DNA of 64,000 nucleotides from Bacilli bacterium (GTDB taxonomy: Bacteria; Bacillota_I; Bacilli_A; RF39; UBA660), in NCBI GenBank assembly GCA_028693035.1, contig JAQUWE010000005.1, forward strand, positions 1-64,000. Reading direction: 5' to 3'. The position numbers and the translations under genes are program-made. Numbering within the stretch: position 1 is the first letter of the stretch; each line of letters starts with the position of its first letter. Of the stretch, positions 27,342 to 37,479 are shown piece by piece. The notes under the pieces are model-generated. The model was not told the origin of the DNA, searched no databases, and saw nothing but the letters and a program-made list of their open reading frames with translations.

Positions 27342-28157
27342 ATGGAACATTATATTTATACATCGGATGGTGTTAAAATCTATGTACAAGATATTAATCC
27401 GATGGGGAGTAAAACCATTCTTTTTATACATGGTTGGCCAGGCAACCACAAATTATTTGAGTATCAGTTCAATAAATTTCCTACTATGAATTACAGGTGT
27501 ATAGGCATCGACTGCAGAGGTTTTGGTAAATCAGATAAACCATTTTTTGGATATGATTATAATCGTTTGGCAGATGATATAAAGTGTGTTATTGATACAC
27601 TTGAATTAAATGATGTAATTTTATTAGGACATTCAACAGGTGGAGCTATTGCAGTTAGGTATATGTCACGGCACAATGGATATAAAATTAGTAAATTAAT
27701 ATTGGCAGCTGCAGCTGTTCCTAGTTTGGTTAAGAGATCTTATTTTCCTTATGGACTTCCAAAGGAAGCGGTCTATGATATTATAAATACTACTTATAAT
27801 GACAGACCAAAAATGTTAAAAAATATTGGTAATATGATTTTTGATAATTATGTAACACAAGAACTAAATGATTGGATTTTAGAATTAGGGTTAGAAGCAT
27901 CAAGCTGGGGAACCATTGCAATTGCTAATACTTGGTTGGGTGAAGAACAACTTTTCGATGATTTAAAGAAAATAAATATTCCAACTTTGATATTACATAG
28001 TGTTAAAGATAAGGTTTGTCTATTTCCACTAGCACTTGCTCAAAAAGAAGCCATTAAAAATAGTAAACTTGTGAAGTTTGAAAATGGGGGTCACTTTCTT
28101 TTTTATGGTGCACAAGATAAATTTAACGATGAAATAGTAAAATTCATTGAGAAATAA
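27342..28157 (+). CDS. alpha/beta hydrolase
   Basis: FIHGWPGNHKLFEYQ, GHSTGGAIAVRYM, ENGGHFLFYGAQDKFN. Confidence 0.9.
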   Translation: MEHYIYTSDGVKIYVQDINPMGSKTILFIHGWPGNHKLFEYQFNKFPTMNYRCIGIDCRGFGKSDKPFFGYDYNRLADDIKCVIDTLELNDVILLGHSTGGAIAVRYMSRHNGYKISKLILAAAAVPSLVKRSYFPYGLPKEAVYDIINTTYNDRPKMLKNIGNMIFDNYVTQELNDWILELGLEASSWGTIAIANTWLGEEQLFDDLKKINIPTLILHSVKDKVCLFPLALAQKEAIKNSKLVKFENGGHFLFYGAQDKFNDEIVKFIEK

Positions 28158-28340
28158 AGTATAAGAAAAAAACCTATTAAGTCCAGCCACACTACAATAA
28201 TTGTAATTTATCAAAATAAATTTGCTTTTTTGTTTTTATATAGTATAATAAAACCAATTAGGAAAGTTGTATTGTTTATTGCTCAAAGGATAGCCTTATA
28301 TAGATTGTACAATTTCAACTAAAAAGAGAGGAAAAATGAC

Positions 28341-28652
28341 ATGGGAGTAAAAAATTTAAGATTGCAGATTGAAATTGAAGAAAGAGTACTCGAAACAGGA
28401 AGAAGATTTGTCTTACAAAGTAGAGAGAATCCATTTAATCGCCCAACAATACGCAGTTTAGCACCAGAAATGTGTGTATCTAAGAGTACTATATACAAGG
28501 ATTTGACTGAAAAGTTAAAGGAGTATAATTATGCATTATATGAAGAAGCTGTACAATACTTACAGTTGAACAAGCAAGAACGTGCTAGTAGAGGTGGAGA
28601 AGCAACCAAAGAAAAATACTTAGCACTGCATAGTAATCCTCCTCAAAACTAA
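28341..28652 (+). CDS. SpoIIID-like sporulation transcriptional regulator
   Basis: VLETGRRFVLQ...RSLAPEMCVSKSTIYKDLTEKL...RASRGGEATKEKY. Confidence 0.75.
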   Translation: MGVKNLRLQIEIEERVLETGRRFVLQSRENPFNRPTIRSLAPEMCVSKSTIYKDLTEKLKEYNYALYEEAVQYLQLNKQERASRGGEATKEKYLALHSNPPQN

Positions 28653-28713
28653 AGAGTTATTGACTTTTTACTTTTTTTATATTAGAATAGCACAATAAAA
28701 AAAGGGGAAAGAA

Positions 28714-29469
28714 ATGAAAATATATATGAAAAAAAATACCAACAAAAAATATAAATTATATAAAAAAGTATTAATACTATCATTGGTAGGTATTATGCAG
28801 TTAAACAGTGGGTGTAGTAAAAAAATGGATTGTGATATTAAGGAAGACCATGCTCATTTATATGAAAATGAAAACCATTTTTATACGTATTTAAATGGAG
28901 AAAATGCAACTAGATCAGGTTATAAATGGACTCCCAATTCAATTTCTATAGACGAAGCTACCAAGAAAAAATTGGATTTTCTAGAAGACAATAATTTAGT
29001 TCCAATAGCAATGAATCAAAGAATTATCGACAGTATTGTTCATGATAATACTGATTTTATTGAATATGAATATGTATATGAAGTAGATGAGATTGCATAT
29101 TATCTTTCTCCAAGTGGAGGCATTGCCTATTCATCCGTTTCAGTGAAAACTTCTATCGATAGTAGTGGAAGACCTTTAACAGAAACAGTTATTAATATGC
29201 CGGTATATAAAAAATCTCCAAGAAAGGATTTTATCAAAGATGAAAATATAGATGGAAAAACCGGAGTAACAAGAGATGTTTCTTATGAATATTATGCTTA
29301 CAAAATTGAAAAGAAAAAAACAGTTTTTGGTGAGAAATTTGTTAAAGTAAAAAGTGATACAACCGATCAATTAAATACACTTTCAAAAGAATACAAGTAT
29401 ATTGATACAGATGACTTTTACAAATATGTATATAGCGAACCAGACTTGCAGAAAGTATATAAAAAATAG
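28714..29469 (+). CDS. putative lipoprotein
   Basis: signal peptide with lipobox-like LNSGC. Confidence 0.6.
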   Translation: MKIYMKKNTNKKYKLYKKVLILSLVGIMQLNSGCSKKMDCDIKEDHAHLYENENHFYTYLNGENATRSGYKWTPNSISIDEATKKKLDFLEDNNLVPIAMNQRIIDSIVHDNTDFIEYEYVYEVDEIAYYLSPSGGIAYSSVSVKTSIDSSGRPLTETVINMPVYKKSPRKDFIKDENIDGKTGVTRDVSYEYYAYKIEKKKTVFGEKFVKVKSDTTDQLNTLSKEYKYIDTDDFYKYVYSEPDLQKVYKK

Positions 29470-29472
29470 GAT

Positions 29473-29500
29473 TTGACAAAATAAAAAAACGTGTTATACT
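29473..29500 (+). promoter_or_regulatory. sigma-70-type promoter
   Basis: TTGACA-N16-TATACT upstream of 29525. Confidence 0.55.
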
Positions 29501-29524
29501 AATAACCCATCAGGGGGTATTTAT

Positions 29525-29713
29525 ATGGAAAATAAGGAAAAAATGACAGATTTAGAATACAAAATGACAATGGATGGGTATTCACAAAAAGAAATTGCCT
29601 TCCTACTTGGAATATCACAAATGCAAGTAAAAAAAGATTTAAAAGAAAGAATAAAAACAAAGAAAAAACAAACTATATTTATTAATAAAATATCAGCAAT
29701 AAGTTTCAATTAG
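29525..29713 (+). CDS. small HTH protein
   Basis: DGYSQKEIAFLLGISQMQVKKDLKERI. Confidence 0.5.
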   Translation: MENKEKMTDLEYKMTMDGYSQKEIAFLLGISQMQVKKDLKERIKTKKKQTIFINKISAISFN

Positions 29714-29775
29714 AAACTTTTTTTTATTTTCTGAAGCAATATATATACTATTTAGTTTGTTTTTTTTTATTATAT

Positions 29776-31026
29776 TTATAATTTGTAGTCTAATTTTTTT
29801 ATTTTCTTTTTTATTTCTTCTATATCTGTCGTGTATAGATTACATTCTAGCAGTCTATTGAATAAAACAGATCCAGATACTGTATATTTTTTAGAAAGAC
29901 CTTCTTCTGTTTGTAATTGTTCATTTGTAAATGCTATAGCCTCTCCTACTAGCGTTTCTCTAGAAAACGACAATAAGGCCTTTCTGTTTATTATTCTTTT
30001 GGCATTATAACCAGCCAGTATACCTGTAATGATAGCTTCTGTATGACCTACCATTCCAGCTTTTTCTCCAGCACATAATAGATTCTCAATTCCCTTTACC
30101 TTTAAATTGTTTTCATGTGGTGCGATGGCAAAGAAACGCATAGAATTCCCATTGCCACCTGTATAAGGATCTATATATCTAGCATTTTCAAACCCAGGAA
30201 TTTGTCTCAATTTTTCTAATGGATAAAAAGGGGTCATTAATTTGGCATGACCTGTATCAAGTAAAATAAGATTGTTTTTATATTCTTCTAAAGCGTATTG
30301 CTGACAGGCTTTTATATCGAGATGGTCTTCAATGAATTCTTTAGGAAGTGGAATGATTGCAACTCCTTCTTTATTTAATCTGCTTATGATTTCTTTATTT
30401 AGTGAATCTTTATTTAATTTACAGGAACCACTCATTGCACCTATAGAACCATCTTTTTTCTTTGCTTGCATTTCCTCTATGCCACATAGCCCTGTTACAC
30501 TAACGCGCCCTTTAAAGGAAGGACACCGCATAATGCACATGGAGCATCCATTCCCGTATTTACTACAAAAATTCATAGGTCCAAAGGTACCTGTCGTATC
30601 AATAAATACATCACCTTCGTATGTTTCACCACAATCAGATACAACACTTTTAATTCTAGTATCCTCTAGGTTAACATTATTGATTCTAGTTTGGTATTGG
30701 ATGGTGACATTGGACTGGCATAAAAGAGTTTTGATAGCTCTTTCTATTTTATTAACATCATATAAACTTGCATGTTTGTGACCTGGGAAATCGATATTTT
30801 TATGAAGGCAGTTTTGGTCAATAACATTTACCAAATCATGAACCCCCATTGCCCTGATTTCTTCTAGTGCAGTAAATCTTCCATTATTACGCATAATTCC
30901 ACCGACTAACCCAGTACCTAAAAGCATATCGGTTCTTTCAATTAGAGTTACATCAAATCCACACCTTGCGCCTTCATATGCCGCTGCCACACCAGCCCAG
31001 CCAGCTCCAACTACAATTAATTTCAT
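29776..31026 (-). CDS. FAD-dependent oxidoreductase with Cys-rich cluster
   Basis: LIVVGAGWAGVAAAYEGARCGFDVTLIER; CSKYGNGCSMCIMRC; LLCAGEKAGMVGHTEAIITGILAG. Confidence 0.8.
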   Translation of the reverse strand: MKLIVVGAGWAGVAAAYEGARCGFDVTLIERTDMLLGTGLVGGIMRNNGRFTALEEIRAMGVHDLVNVIDQNCLHKNIDFPGHKHASLYDVNKIERAIKTLLCQSNVTIQYQTRINNVNLEDTRIKSVVSDCGETYEGDVFIDTTGTFGPMNFCSKYGNGCSMCIMRCPSFKGRVSVTGLCGIEEMQAKKKDGSIGAMSGSCKLNKDSLNKEIISRLNKEGVAIIPLPKEFIEDHLDIKACQQYALEEYKNNLILLDTGHAKLMTPFYPLEKLRQIPGFENARYIDPYTGGNGNSMRFFAIAPHENNLKVKGIENLLCAGEKAGMVGHTEAIITGILAGYNAKRIINRKALLSFSRETLVGEAIAFTNEQLQTEEGLSKKYTVSGSVLFNRLLECNLYTTDIEEIKKKIKKLDYKL

Positions 31027-31239
31027 TTTTTCCTCCCTTGTACTATTTCATTAGAATGTGTTTAAAAGTCATTTGCTTATATAAATATATGCAATAAAAC
31101 CTTGTATTATTTCAAATTTATATTCTTTTTCATAAATGATAAAAAATATAAGACTGATAATTGACAGAAATGTATGCCTATTTTATTTAATTAATGGTAT
31201 TTAATGAAGGTAGCGATTGTATACTATTACTAAGGAGAT

Positions 31240-31713
31240 GATTTGATGAATATCAAAAAAGCAAAATCTATTTTTTTAATCTTTTTGCCCCTTATTTTAG
31301 GTAGTATTATCGGTTTTATTATTAAGGATTATACCAGTCAATATGCAGTTTTAAATAAACCGTTTTTAAGCCCCCCATCTTTTCTTTTTTCCATTGTTTG
31401 GCCTCTTCTATACCTTTTGATGGGAATCTCTGCTTATTTTATTAGAAAAAGTACTAGTTCATTAAAAAACAATGCCTTGTATATTTATAACTTGCAGTTA
31501 CTTGTTAATTTATTATGGTCTTTTGTTTTCTTTGTTTTCAAGAATTACTTATTTGCTTTTATATGGTTAATTTTATTAATAGTTCTTGTTGTTTATATGA
31601 TAAAGTTATTTTATGAAATAGACAAAAAAGCAGCCTATTTACAAATATTTTATTTAATATGGTTATTATTTGCGGGATATCTTAATCTAGGTGTTTATTT
31701 ATTAAATAGATAG
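31240..31713 (+). CDS. TspO/MBR family protein
   Basis: KPFLSPPSFLFSIVWPLLYLLMGISAYFI; LNLLWSFVFF-like segments. Confidence 0.85.
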   Translation, partial: DLMNIKKAKSIFLIFLPLILGSIIGFIIKDYTSQYAVLNKPFLSPPSFLFSIVWPLLYLLMGISAYFIRKSTSSLKNNALYIYNLQLLVNLLWSFVFFVFKNYLFAFIWLILLIVLVVYMIKLFYEIDKKAAYLQIFYLIWLLFAGYLNLGVYLLNR

Positions 31714-31771
31714 GATTTTAGGGTACCAACATCATTTAACGTGATATAATCTTGGTAAGAGGTGAATAAAA

Positions 31772-32287
31772 GTGGCAAAAATAGATTGTAATGTAATTGT
31801 ATGCGGCCCAGCAATAGGAAAAACTTACCTGGCTAAAACAGATAAAAGATTTATAGATTTGGACGGAATTAAGGCCGATTATAAGTATAACTTAGGAAAT
31901 ATGTCTACTATAGAAAAAGAATCAGGAAAGTTAAATAGGGGTTCTATTGTTCATCATGACTCTACAAAGTATGCAATTCAGATACTACAGGAAAAAATCA
32001 ATCAAGATTATATCATTTTGCTAACATATAAGGGAGGACTATTGAAATATGTAATGGATAATAAAATTTCATATTGTTTGGTATATGCTGACAAAGATTT
32101 ATGCACAGAATATGCCAACAGGATGAAAAACAGAGGAAACAGTTCTCCATTTATAGAAGAAATGACAAATGAAGAAGCATGGAATCAGTTTTATCTCAAT
32201 AATGAAATGGATCAAAATCCTTCCTATAAAGTAAAACTAAAAAAGGGCCAGTACTTATCTGATATTAAAAATTTATTTGTGAATTAA
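31772..32287 (+). CDS. putative P-loop NTPase/kinase-like protein
   Basis: VIVCGPAIGKTYLAK ... FIDLDG. Confidence 0.5.
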   Translation: MAKIDCNVIVCGPAIGKTYLAKTDKRFIDLDGIKADYKYNLGNMSTIEKESGKLNRGSIVHHDSTKYAIQILQEKINQDYIILLTYKGGLLKYVMDNKISYCLVYADKDLCTEYANRMKNRGNSSPFIEEMTNEEAWNQFYLNNEMDQNPSYKVKLKKGQYLSDIKNLFVN

Positions 32288-32405
32288 TTCCTTTTTAGAA
32301 AAAATGAGAGATAGATAATATGGGTTTAGTTACTGTATGAAATAAAAAATACAACATATAATAATAAATGAAAAAGTACATATATATTACTGATTTTATA
32401 AGTGT

Positions 32406-32434
32406 TTGACAACAAATAACTTTTGGTGTATGAT
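32406..32434 (+). promoter_or_regulatory. promoter of the metG T-box leader
   Basis: TTGACA-N17-TATGAT. Confidence 0.65.
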
Positions 32435-32439
32435 TTCTG

Positions 32440-32718
32440 TATTGAAAAACCAATGCGAGGAAGAAGTAGAAAAAGAAAAACATAATAGAGAACTCTGGTA
32501 GGTGGAAAAGAGGATGTAATATTTTTTGAACATGGCCCTCAAGGTGAATAACTGAAATAAAGTAAGTTATTACAGGTGTGCCTGTTACAGCACAAACCTA
32601 TAACTATGCAAAGACATAAGTAGGAAATGAGCCTAATATAGTAATGTATTAGGAAGTAAGAGTGGTACCGTGAATATATTCACCTCTTAGGCAATTTTTG
32701 CCTAGGAGGTTTTTTTTT
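32440..32718 (+). promoter_or_regulatory. T-box riboswitch upstream of methionyl-tRNA synthetase
   Basis: AGAGTGGTACCGTG T-box sequence; terminator cctcttaggcaatttttgcctaggaggttttttttt. Confidence 0.85.
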
Positions 32719-32736
32719 GAAAGGAAAGTGATTAAG

Positions 32737-34374
32737 ATGAATGTATTAGTAGGAATAAGTTGGCCTTTTGCGAATGGAGAACTGCACTTAGGTCATGCGG
32801 CAAGCAGTTTAAGTGGCGATGTTATAGCAAGATATCATCGTTTAAAGGGAAACCCTGTTATTTTAGTGTCTGGAAGTGATTGCCATGGGACCCCTATCGA
32901 TATAAAGGCCATTCAGACGGGTAAAACAGCAAAAGAAATAGTGGATCAATACCATTATGATTTATCTAGAGCCTTTTCTAGGCTAGGGTTTAGTTTTGAC
33001 TCATATGGAAGAACAGATGATATTTATCATAAACAATTTGTACAAGAACAGTTCAAGAAGTACTATGAAAATAAAATACTTTATGAAAAAACAGAAGAAC
33101 AATTATTTTGTGATCATTGCAAGCTCTTTTTAGCAGATCGTTATGTGATTGGTACTTGTCCGAAATGTGACAATGATATAAAGGGGGACGAGTGTGAAAA
33201 GTGCGGAAGCCTCTTAGAAATTGGAGAAGTAAAAAATAAAAGATGTGCTATTTGTAGGGGTGTTACTGTTTTAAAAAACACTAAAAACTTATATTTTTCT
33301 TTTTCTAAATTTCAAAGGGATTTAAATGATTTGGTACAAAAAAATAAAAATAATTGGAGAGAAAATGCAGTATTATTTACAGAAAAGTACTTGAATGAAG
33401 GTATTCCTGATCGGTGTTGTTCGAGAAGTTTGCATTGGGGAATTGATTTACCTATTAAAGGATATGAGGATAAAAAAATATATGGTTGGACAGAAAACGT
33501 TTGGGGCTATGTCTCTGGTTCTAAAAAATATTGTGAGGAAAATCAATTGGATTGGCAAGAATTTTGGAAAAAAGGCAAAAATAATAAAATTTATTTAGTC
33601 CACGCCAAAGATAATATTCCTTTTCACACCATTATATTTCCTTCTTTGCTACTGGGAGTAGATGAAAATTACAAATTGCCTGATAAAATTATTTCGGATG
33701 AATATATAACCATTGAAGGTCAAAAGTTATCGAAAAGTAAAGGGAATTATATTGCTATTAATGATTTACTTGATAGGTATCCAGCTGATAGTTTAAGGTA
33801 TTATTTAATAAGTCATGAACCAGTGAAAAAGGATACAAATTTCTCTTGGATAGATTTCATTTATTCTCATAACGGAGAACTTCTAGGTAAATGGGGTAAT
33901 CTTGTAAACAGAACTCTTGTATTTATAAATAAATCATTTGATGGAAAATTAGAAAGTTACATAGACAGTGATATAGAAAATAAAATGATTCATTTATATG
34001 AGAAAGTGGGGAATCTAATTGATGATGGAAATACTAAGGAAGCTTTACATACCATTTTTGATTTTATAGCGGAATCTAATAAATATTTTGATACTTTAGA
34101 ACCATGGAGGTTGTATAAAGAAAATAATGTGCGATGTGCGGAGGTGCTCAGTACATGTACCAATATCATATTTAATATAAATCATTTATTAAAACCATTT
34201 CTTCCTTTTTCAGCAGAAAAAGTAGAAGAATACTTATGTAGTAACAATAAGGAGTGGAAGTATAAAAAATTAGATAAAATAGAAATCAGTAAAGGACTTA
34301 AACCTTTGTATGAAAGATACGATAAAGATATAATAAGTGTAGAAACAGATACTATTAAAAAACAGCGAAAATAG
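32737..34374 (+). CDS. metG: methionine--tRNA ligase
   Basis: ISWPFANGELHLGHAASSLSGDVIARY; four CxxC Zn knuckles; KLSKSKGNYI. Confidence 0.95.
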   Translation: MNVLVGISWPFANGELHLGHAASSLSGDVIARYHRLKGNPVILVSGSDCHGTPIDIKAIQTGKTAKEIVDQYHYDLSRAFSRLGFSFDSYGRTDDIYHKQFVQEQFKKYYENKILYEKTEEQLFCDHCKLFLADRYVIGTCPKCDNDIKGDECEKCGSLLEIGEVKNKRCAICRGVTVLKNTKNLYFSFSKFQRDLNDLVQKNKNNWRENAVLFTEKYLNEGIPDRCCSRSLHWGIDLPIKGYEDKKIYGWTENVWGYVSGSKKYCEENQLDWQEFWKKGKNNKIYLVHAKDNIPFHTIIFPSLLLGVDENYKLPDKIISDEYITIEGQKLSKSKGNYIAINDLLDRYPADSLRYYLISHEPVKKDTNFSWIDFIYSHNGELLGKWGNLVNRTLVFINKSFDGKLESYIDSDIENKMIHLYEKVGNLIDDGNTKEALHTIFDFIAESNKYFDTLEPWRLYKENNVRCAEVLSTCTNIIFNINHLLKPFLPFSAEKVEEYLCSNNKEWKYKKLDKIEISKGLKPLYERYDKDIISVETDTIKKQRK

Positions 34375-34486
34375 TGTAATGATCATACAAAAAAGAATTG
34401 ACAAATATAGAGCAACCTATATAATGTAAATAGAGATACATATTGCGGATAGCATATTTTATTATAGAAAAGGGGATTGTTTAAAA

Positions 34487-35326
34487 ATGAAAAGGACAGT
34501 AACAGAGCAAGTAAAAGGTTATAGAACTACAGATGGTGCGGGCGTAAGTTTAGTTAGGGTTTTAGGTGGTAGAACAACCGCAACCTATGATCCAATTTTA
34601 ATGTTAGATTCTTTTGATAGTGTAAATCCAGAAGATTATACAGCAGGTTTTCCCTTACACCCACATCGTGGGATAGAAACCATTAGTTTGATTGTCAAAG
34701 GAAATATGGTTCACAAGGATAGTTTAGGAAATGCGGAAGCAATTAGTGATGGAGAGGTACAATGGATGACAGCTGGATCTGGAATTCTACATGAAGAAAT
34801 GTTGCCCGCATCAGAGAGAATGCTTGGAGTTCAGTTGTGGTTAAATATGCCAAAACAGAATAAAATGGCGCCCCCAGAATATCGTAGTATAAGAAAAGAA
34901 GAAATAGAAGAAATCCAAATAGAAAATGGGACTTTAAGATTGATCAGTGGAACATATAAAGACCATGAAGGTTTTAAAGGAAAATATTTACCATTGGATT
35001 ACTATCATATTCTACTGAATGCCAATAGCAAGTTTACTATTGAGATGGAAGAAGACAAATCCGTTATGGTATTCTTACTTGTAGGAGATGCTAAAGTAGC
35101 AGGAGAAACCATCAGTGAAAAAACGGCGGTAAAAGTAACAAGTGGGGATACTTTGGATATTGAATCCTTAAATGAAGATACCCAAATCCTATTTATTAGC
35201 TCAGATAAATTAGAAGAACCTATCGCGTGGGGTGGCCCTATCGTTATGAATATTGAAGAAGAACTTAATTTGGCATTTGAAGAATTAGAAAACGGAACTT
35301 TTATTAAAGAAAAAGTGGAATATTAA
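34487..35326 (+). CDS. pirin family protein
   Basis: FDSVNPEDYTAGFPLHPHRGIETISLIVKGNMVHKDSLG...QWMTAGSGILHEE. Confidence 0.93.
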   Translation: MKRTVTEQVKGYRTTDGAGVSLVRVLGGRTTATYDPILMLDSFDSVNPEDYTAGFPLHPHRGIETISLIVKGNMVHKDSLGNAEAISDGEVQWMTAGSGILHEEMLPASERMLGVQLWLNMPKQNKMAPPEYRSIRKEEIEEIQIENGTLRLISGTYKDHEGFKGKYLPLDYYHILLNANSKFTIEMEEDKSVMVFLLVGDAKVAGETISEKTAVKVTSGDTLDIESLNEDTQILFISSDKLEEPIAWGGPIVMNIEEELNLAFEELENGTFIKEKVEY

Positions 35327-35461
35327 TTACCTTTTATAATTAGAGAAACTAAATTTTACTTAGTTTTTTTTCTTTATCTATAGTATAATGTAAATAGGTG
35401 AAAAGTATGAAATTAGAGGAAAAAAATAAAACCATCTTATGTATTAAGAGAAGTTGATTTA

Positions 35462-35929
35462 ATGATGGGAAAAGAGGAGTATCTTATGTTTCAGGAAATT
35501 CCTGCCCATGAATCAGGCGCTACCAATCTGTGTCACGGTATTTCATTTAAAGTATTTCATTCTTATCTGGAACAACTAATTTCTAATAAATACTTGAAGA
35601 TAAATAAATATGGAACACCAACAGTTACATATATCATGTACGTCAATCAATATCCTATTGGATATGTAGGAATAAGAACAGCAATAAACGAGGATTGGTT
35701 AAAGTGGTCAGGGAATGTTTATTATAGTGTTAGACCAAGTGAAAGAAATAAGGGATATGCTACAGAAATGTTGTCATTGGGATTACTAGAACTAAAAAAA
35801 CTTGGTTTTAAAGAAGCATACGTACAAAGCGCAAAAGAAAATGTTGGTTCTTCTAAGGTTATTGAAAAGAATGGTGGAATTCTTTTAAAAGATGATGGTA
35901 CAAAATATTATAAAATCTTGATTTTGTAA
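35462..35929 (+). CDS. GNAT family N-acetyltransferase (5' end possibly frameshifted)
   Basis: NVYYSVRPSERNKGYATEMLSLGLLELKKLGF. Confidence 0.8.
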   Translation: MMGKEEYLMFQEIPAHESGATNLCHGISFKVFHSYLEQLISNKYLKINKYGTPTVTYIMYVNQYPIGYVGIRTAINEDWLKWSGNVYYSVRPSERNKGYATEMLSLGLLELKKLGFKEAYVQSAKENVGSSKVIEKNGGILLKDDGTKYYKILIL

Positions 35930-35952
35930 ATTTAAAATGTGGAGAGACAAAT

Positions 35953-36855
35953 ATGAAGGAATATCAAACTAATCAATTAAAAATGTATATAGAGCAAACG
36001 GAAATGCTCGTTATAAATCCCTATTTACACATTCGTTTATCAAAGGAACTATTAGAAAAATATAAACAGGGATTATACAACAAGCAATTGGCTTTTATGT
36101 TAAACAATATAAATAAAATAAGAGAATTAGGTATAAAATATCCCTCCAATGCAGATCCTGTCTTTTATGTTTATATTGTTCCAGACGAAAATTTTAGAGA
36201 ATTGTTGCAGTTTCCATCACATAGAAATTGTAAGGGTGGCGGTAAGCCCGTTCTATCCTATGATTTAGATGGCTTTAATAGTGCTTATGGCATCAGTAGC
36301 AATTTGTTAGAAAGAGAAAATAAGATGAGTTCTATGCAAGAAGTAAACAATATTCATGAATTTGCACATCTTGTACATGGTATGTTTTTCTATAATAAAA
36401 GTAGGATTTTAGCAGAAGGTTTTGCAGAAGCCCTTCCGTTGTATACTATGAATTATGAAAGTTGTTTTGATGAACATAGAGAAATGCTGCTTGGTTTAAC
36501 GGAGGAACAAATACTTTCTGCACAAGAACTAATTGAATTAGAACGTCATCATGATTTTAATAAAGGTGCCATCCTGCCTAATAAATCTTGCTCCTTTGAT
36601 TTCACTTATTTTTCCTCATATCTATTTGTAAGAGGGTGTTTGGAAACAATTGAAAGTAAGTTTGGTCTAAGTAGAGTGGAATCTACACAGAAATTTTTAG
36701 AGATAGTAAGAAAATCTCAATGTATTTGTGAATGGCTTATTTTTGATATTGCAGATGCAATTGGTGTTCCGAGAGAAGAGCTATTATGTGGTAAAGATAT
36801 GCAGATGAATGTAACCAAAAAGTTAAAAATATATGAAAAAAGTTATATAAAATAA
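35953..36855 (+). CDS. putative zinc metallopeptidase-like protein
   Basis: NNIHEFAHLVHGMF (HExxH) ... ILAEGFAEALPLY. Confidence 0.5.
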   Translation: MKEYQTNQLKMYIEQTEMLVINPYLHIRLSKELLEKYKQGLYNKQLAFMLNNINKIRELGIKYPSNADPVFYVYIVPDENFRELLQFPSHRNCKGGGKPVLSYDLDGFNSAYGISSNLLERENKMSSMQEVNNIHEFAHLVHGMFFYNKSRILAEGFAEALPLYTMNYESCFDEHREMLLGLTEEQILSAQELIELERHHDFNKGAILPNKSCSFDFTYFSSYLFVRGCLETIESKFGLSRVESTQKFLEIVRKSQCICEWLIFDIADAIGVPREELLCGKDMQMNVTKKLKIYEKSYIK

Positions 36856-36884
36856 AAAACTATAGAATAGGTGGTGATAAAGAA

Positions 36885-37457
36885 ATGAATGCAAATATCC
36901 TTATTATAGGCGCTAGTAGATCTGGGAAGACAACTTTATCAAGAAAAATCAATCAGCAATTCGGATATAGTATTGTTTGTCTGGACGATATTGTTTGCGC
37001 GTTTGAAGAATCCTTTCCAAATTTAGGTATCCGTCATGATGGGAATGATGATGAGGTATCTAAAAACTTTGCTCCCTTTTTGATTCGTTACTTACGGGAA
37101 TTGTCAGAGGGTCCCAACTATTATAACGGTTATAGATTTGTTATAGAGGGGACACATATTGACTTTGAAAAGATAATGAAAAATATAGATTTAGATAAAT
37201 ATGTAGTAATAGGACTCACTTACAATGAAATTTCTTATGACCAGTTTTATCAAAATATTAAAAAATATGATACAGAAGATGATTGGACCTACTGGTGCAC
37301 AGAGAAAGAACTAAAAGGAAATGTTCAATATTTTATCCAAAAAAATCAATACTTTGCTAAAATGTTCAAAGAATACAATATTAAAAATTATGATGTTTCC
37401 AAAGATAGAGAAAAAGTTTTAAATAAAATCATAACGGATTTAAGTATAGATAAATAA
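36885..37457 (+). CDS. P-loop adenylate kinase-like protein
   Basis: ILIIGASRSGKTTLSRKI. Confidence 0.65.
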   Translation: MNANILIIGASRSGKTTLSRKINQQFGYSIVCLDDIVCAFEESFPNLGIRHDGNDDEVSKNFAPFLIRYLRELSEGPNYYNGYRFVIEGTHIDFEKIMKNIDLDKYVVIGLTYNEISYDQFYQNIKKYDTEDDWTYWCTEKELKGNVQYFIQKNQYFAKMFKEYNIKNYDVSKDREKVLNKIITDLSIDK

Positions 37458-37479
37458 AATAAAAGAATGGAGAATAAAA

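Noticed and set aside
30332-30781. 149-aa plus-strand ORF
   Set aside because: Antisense to the FAD oxidoreductase gene; shadow ORF.
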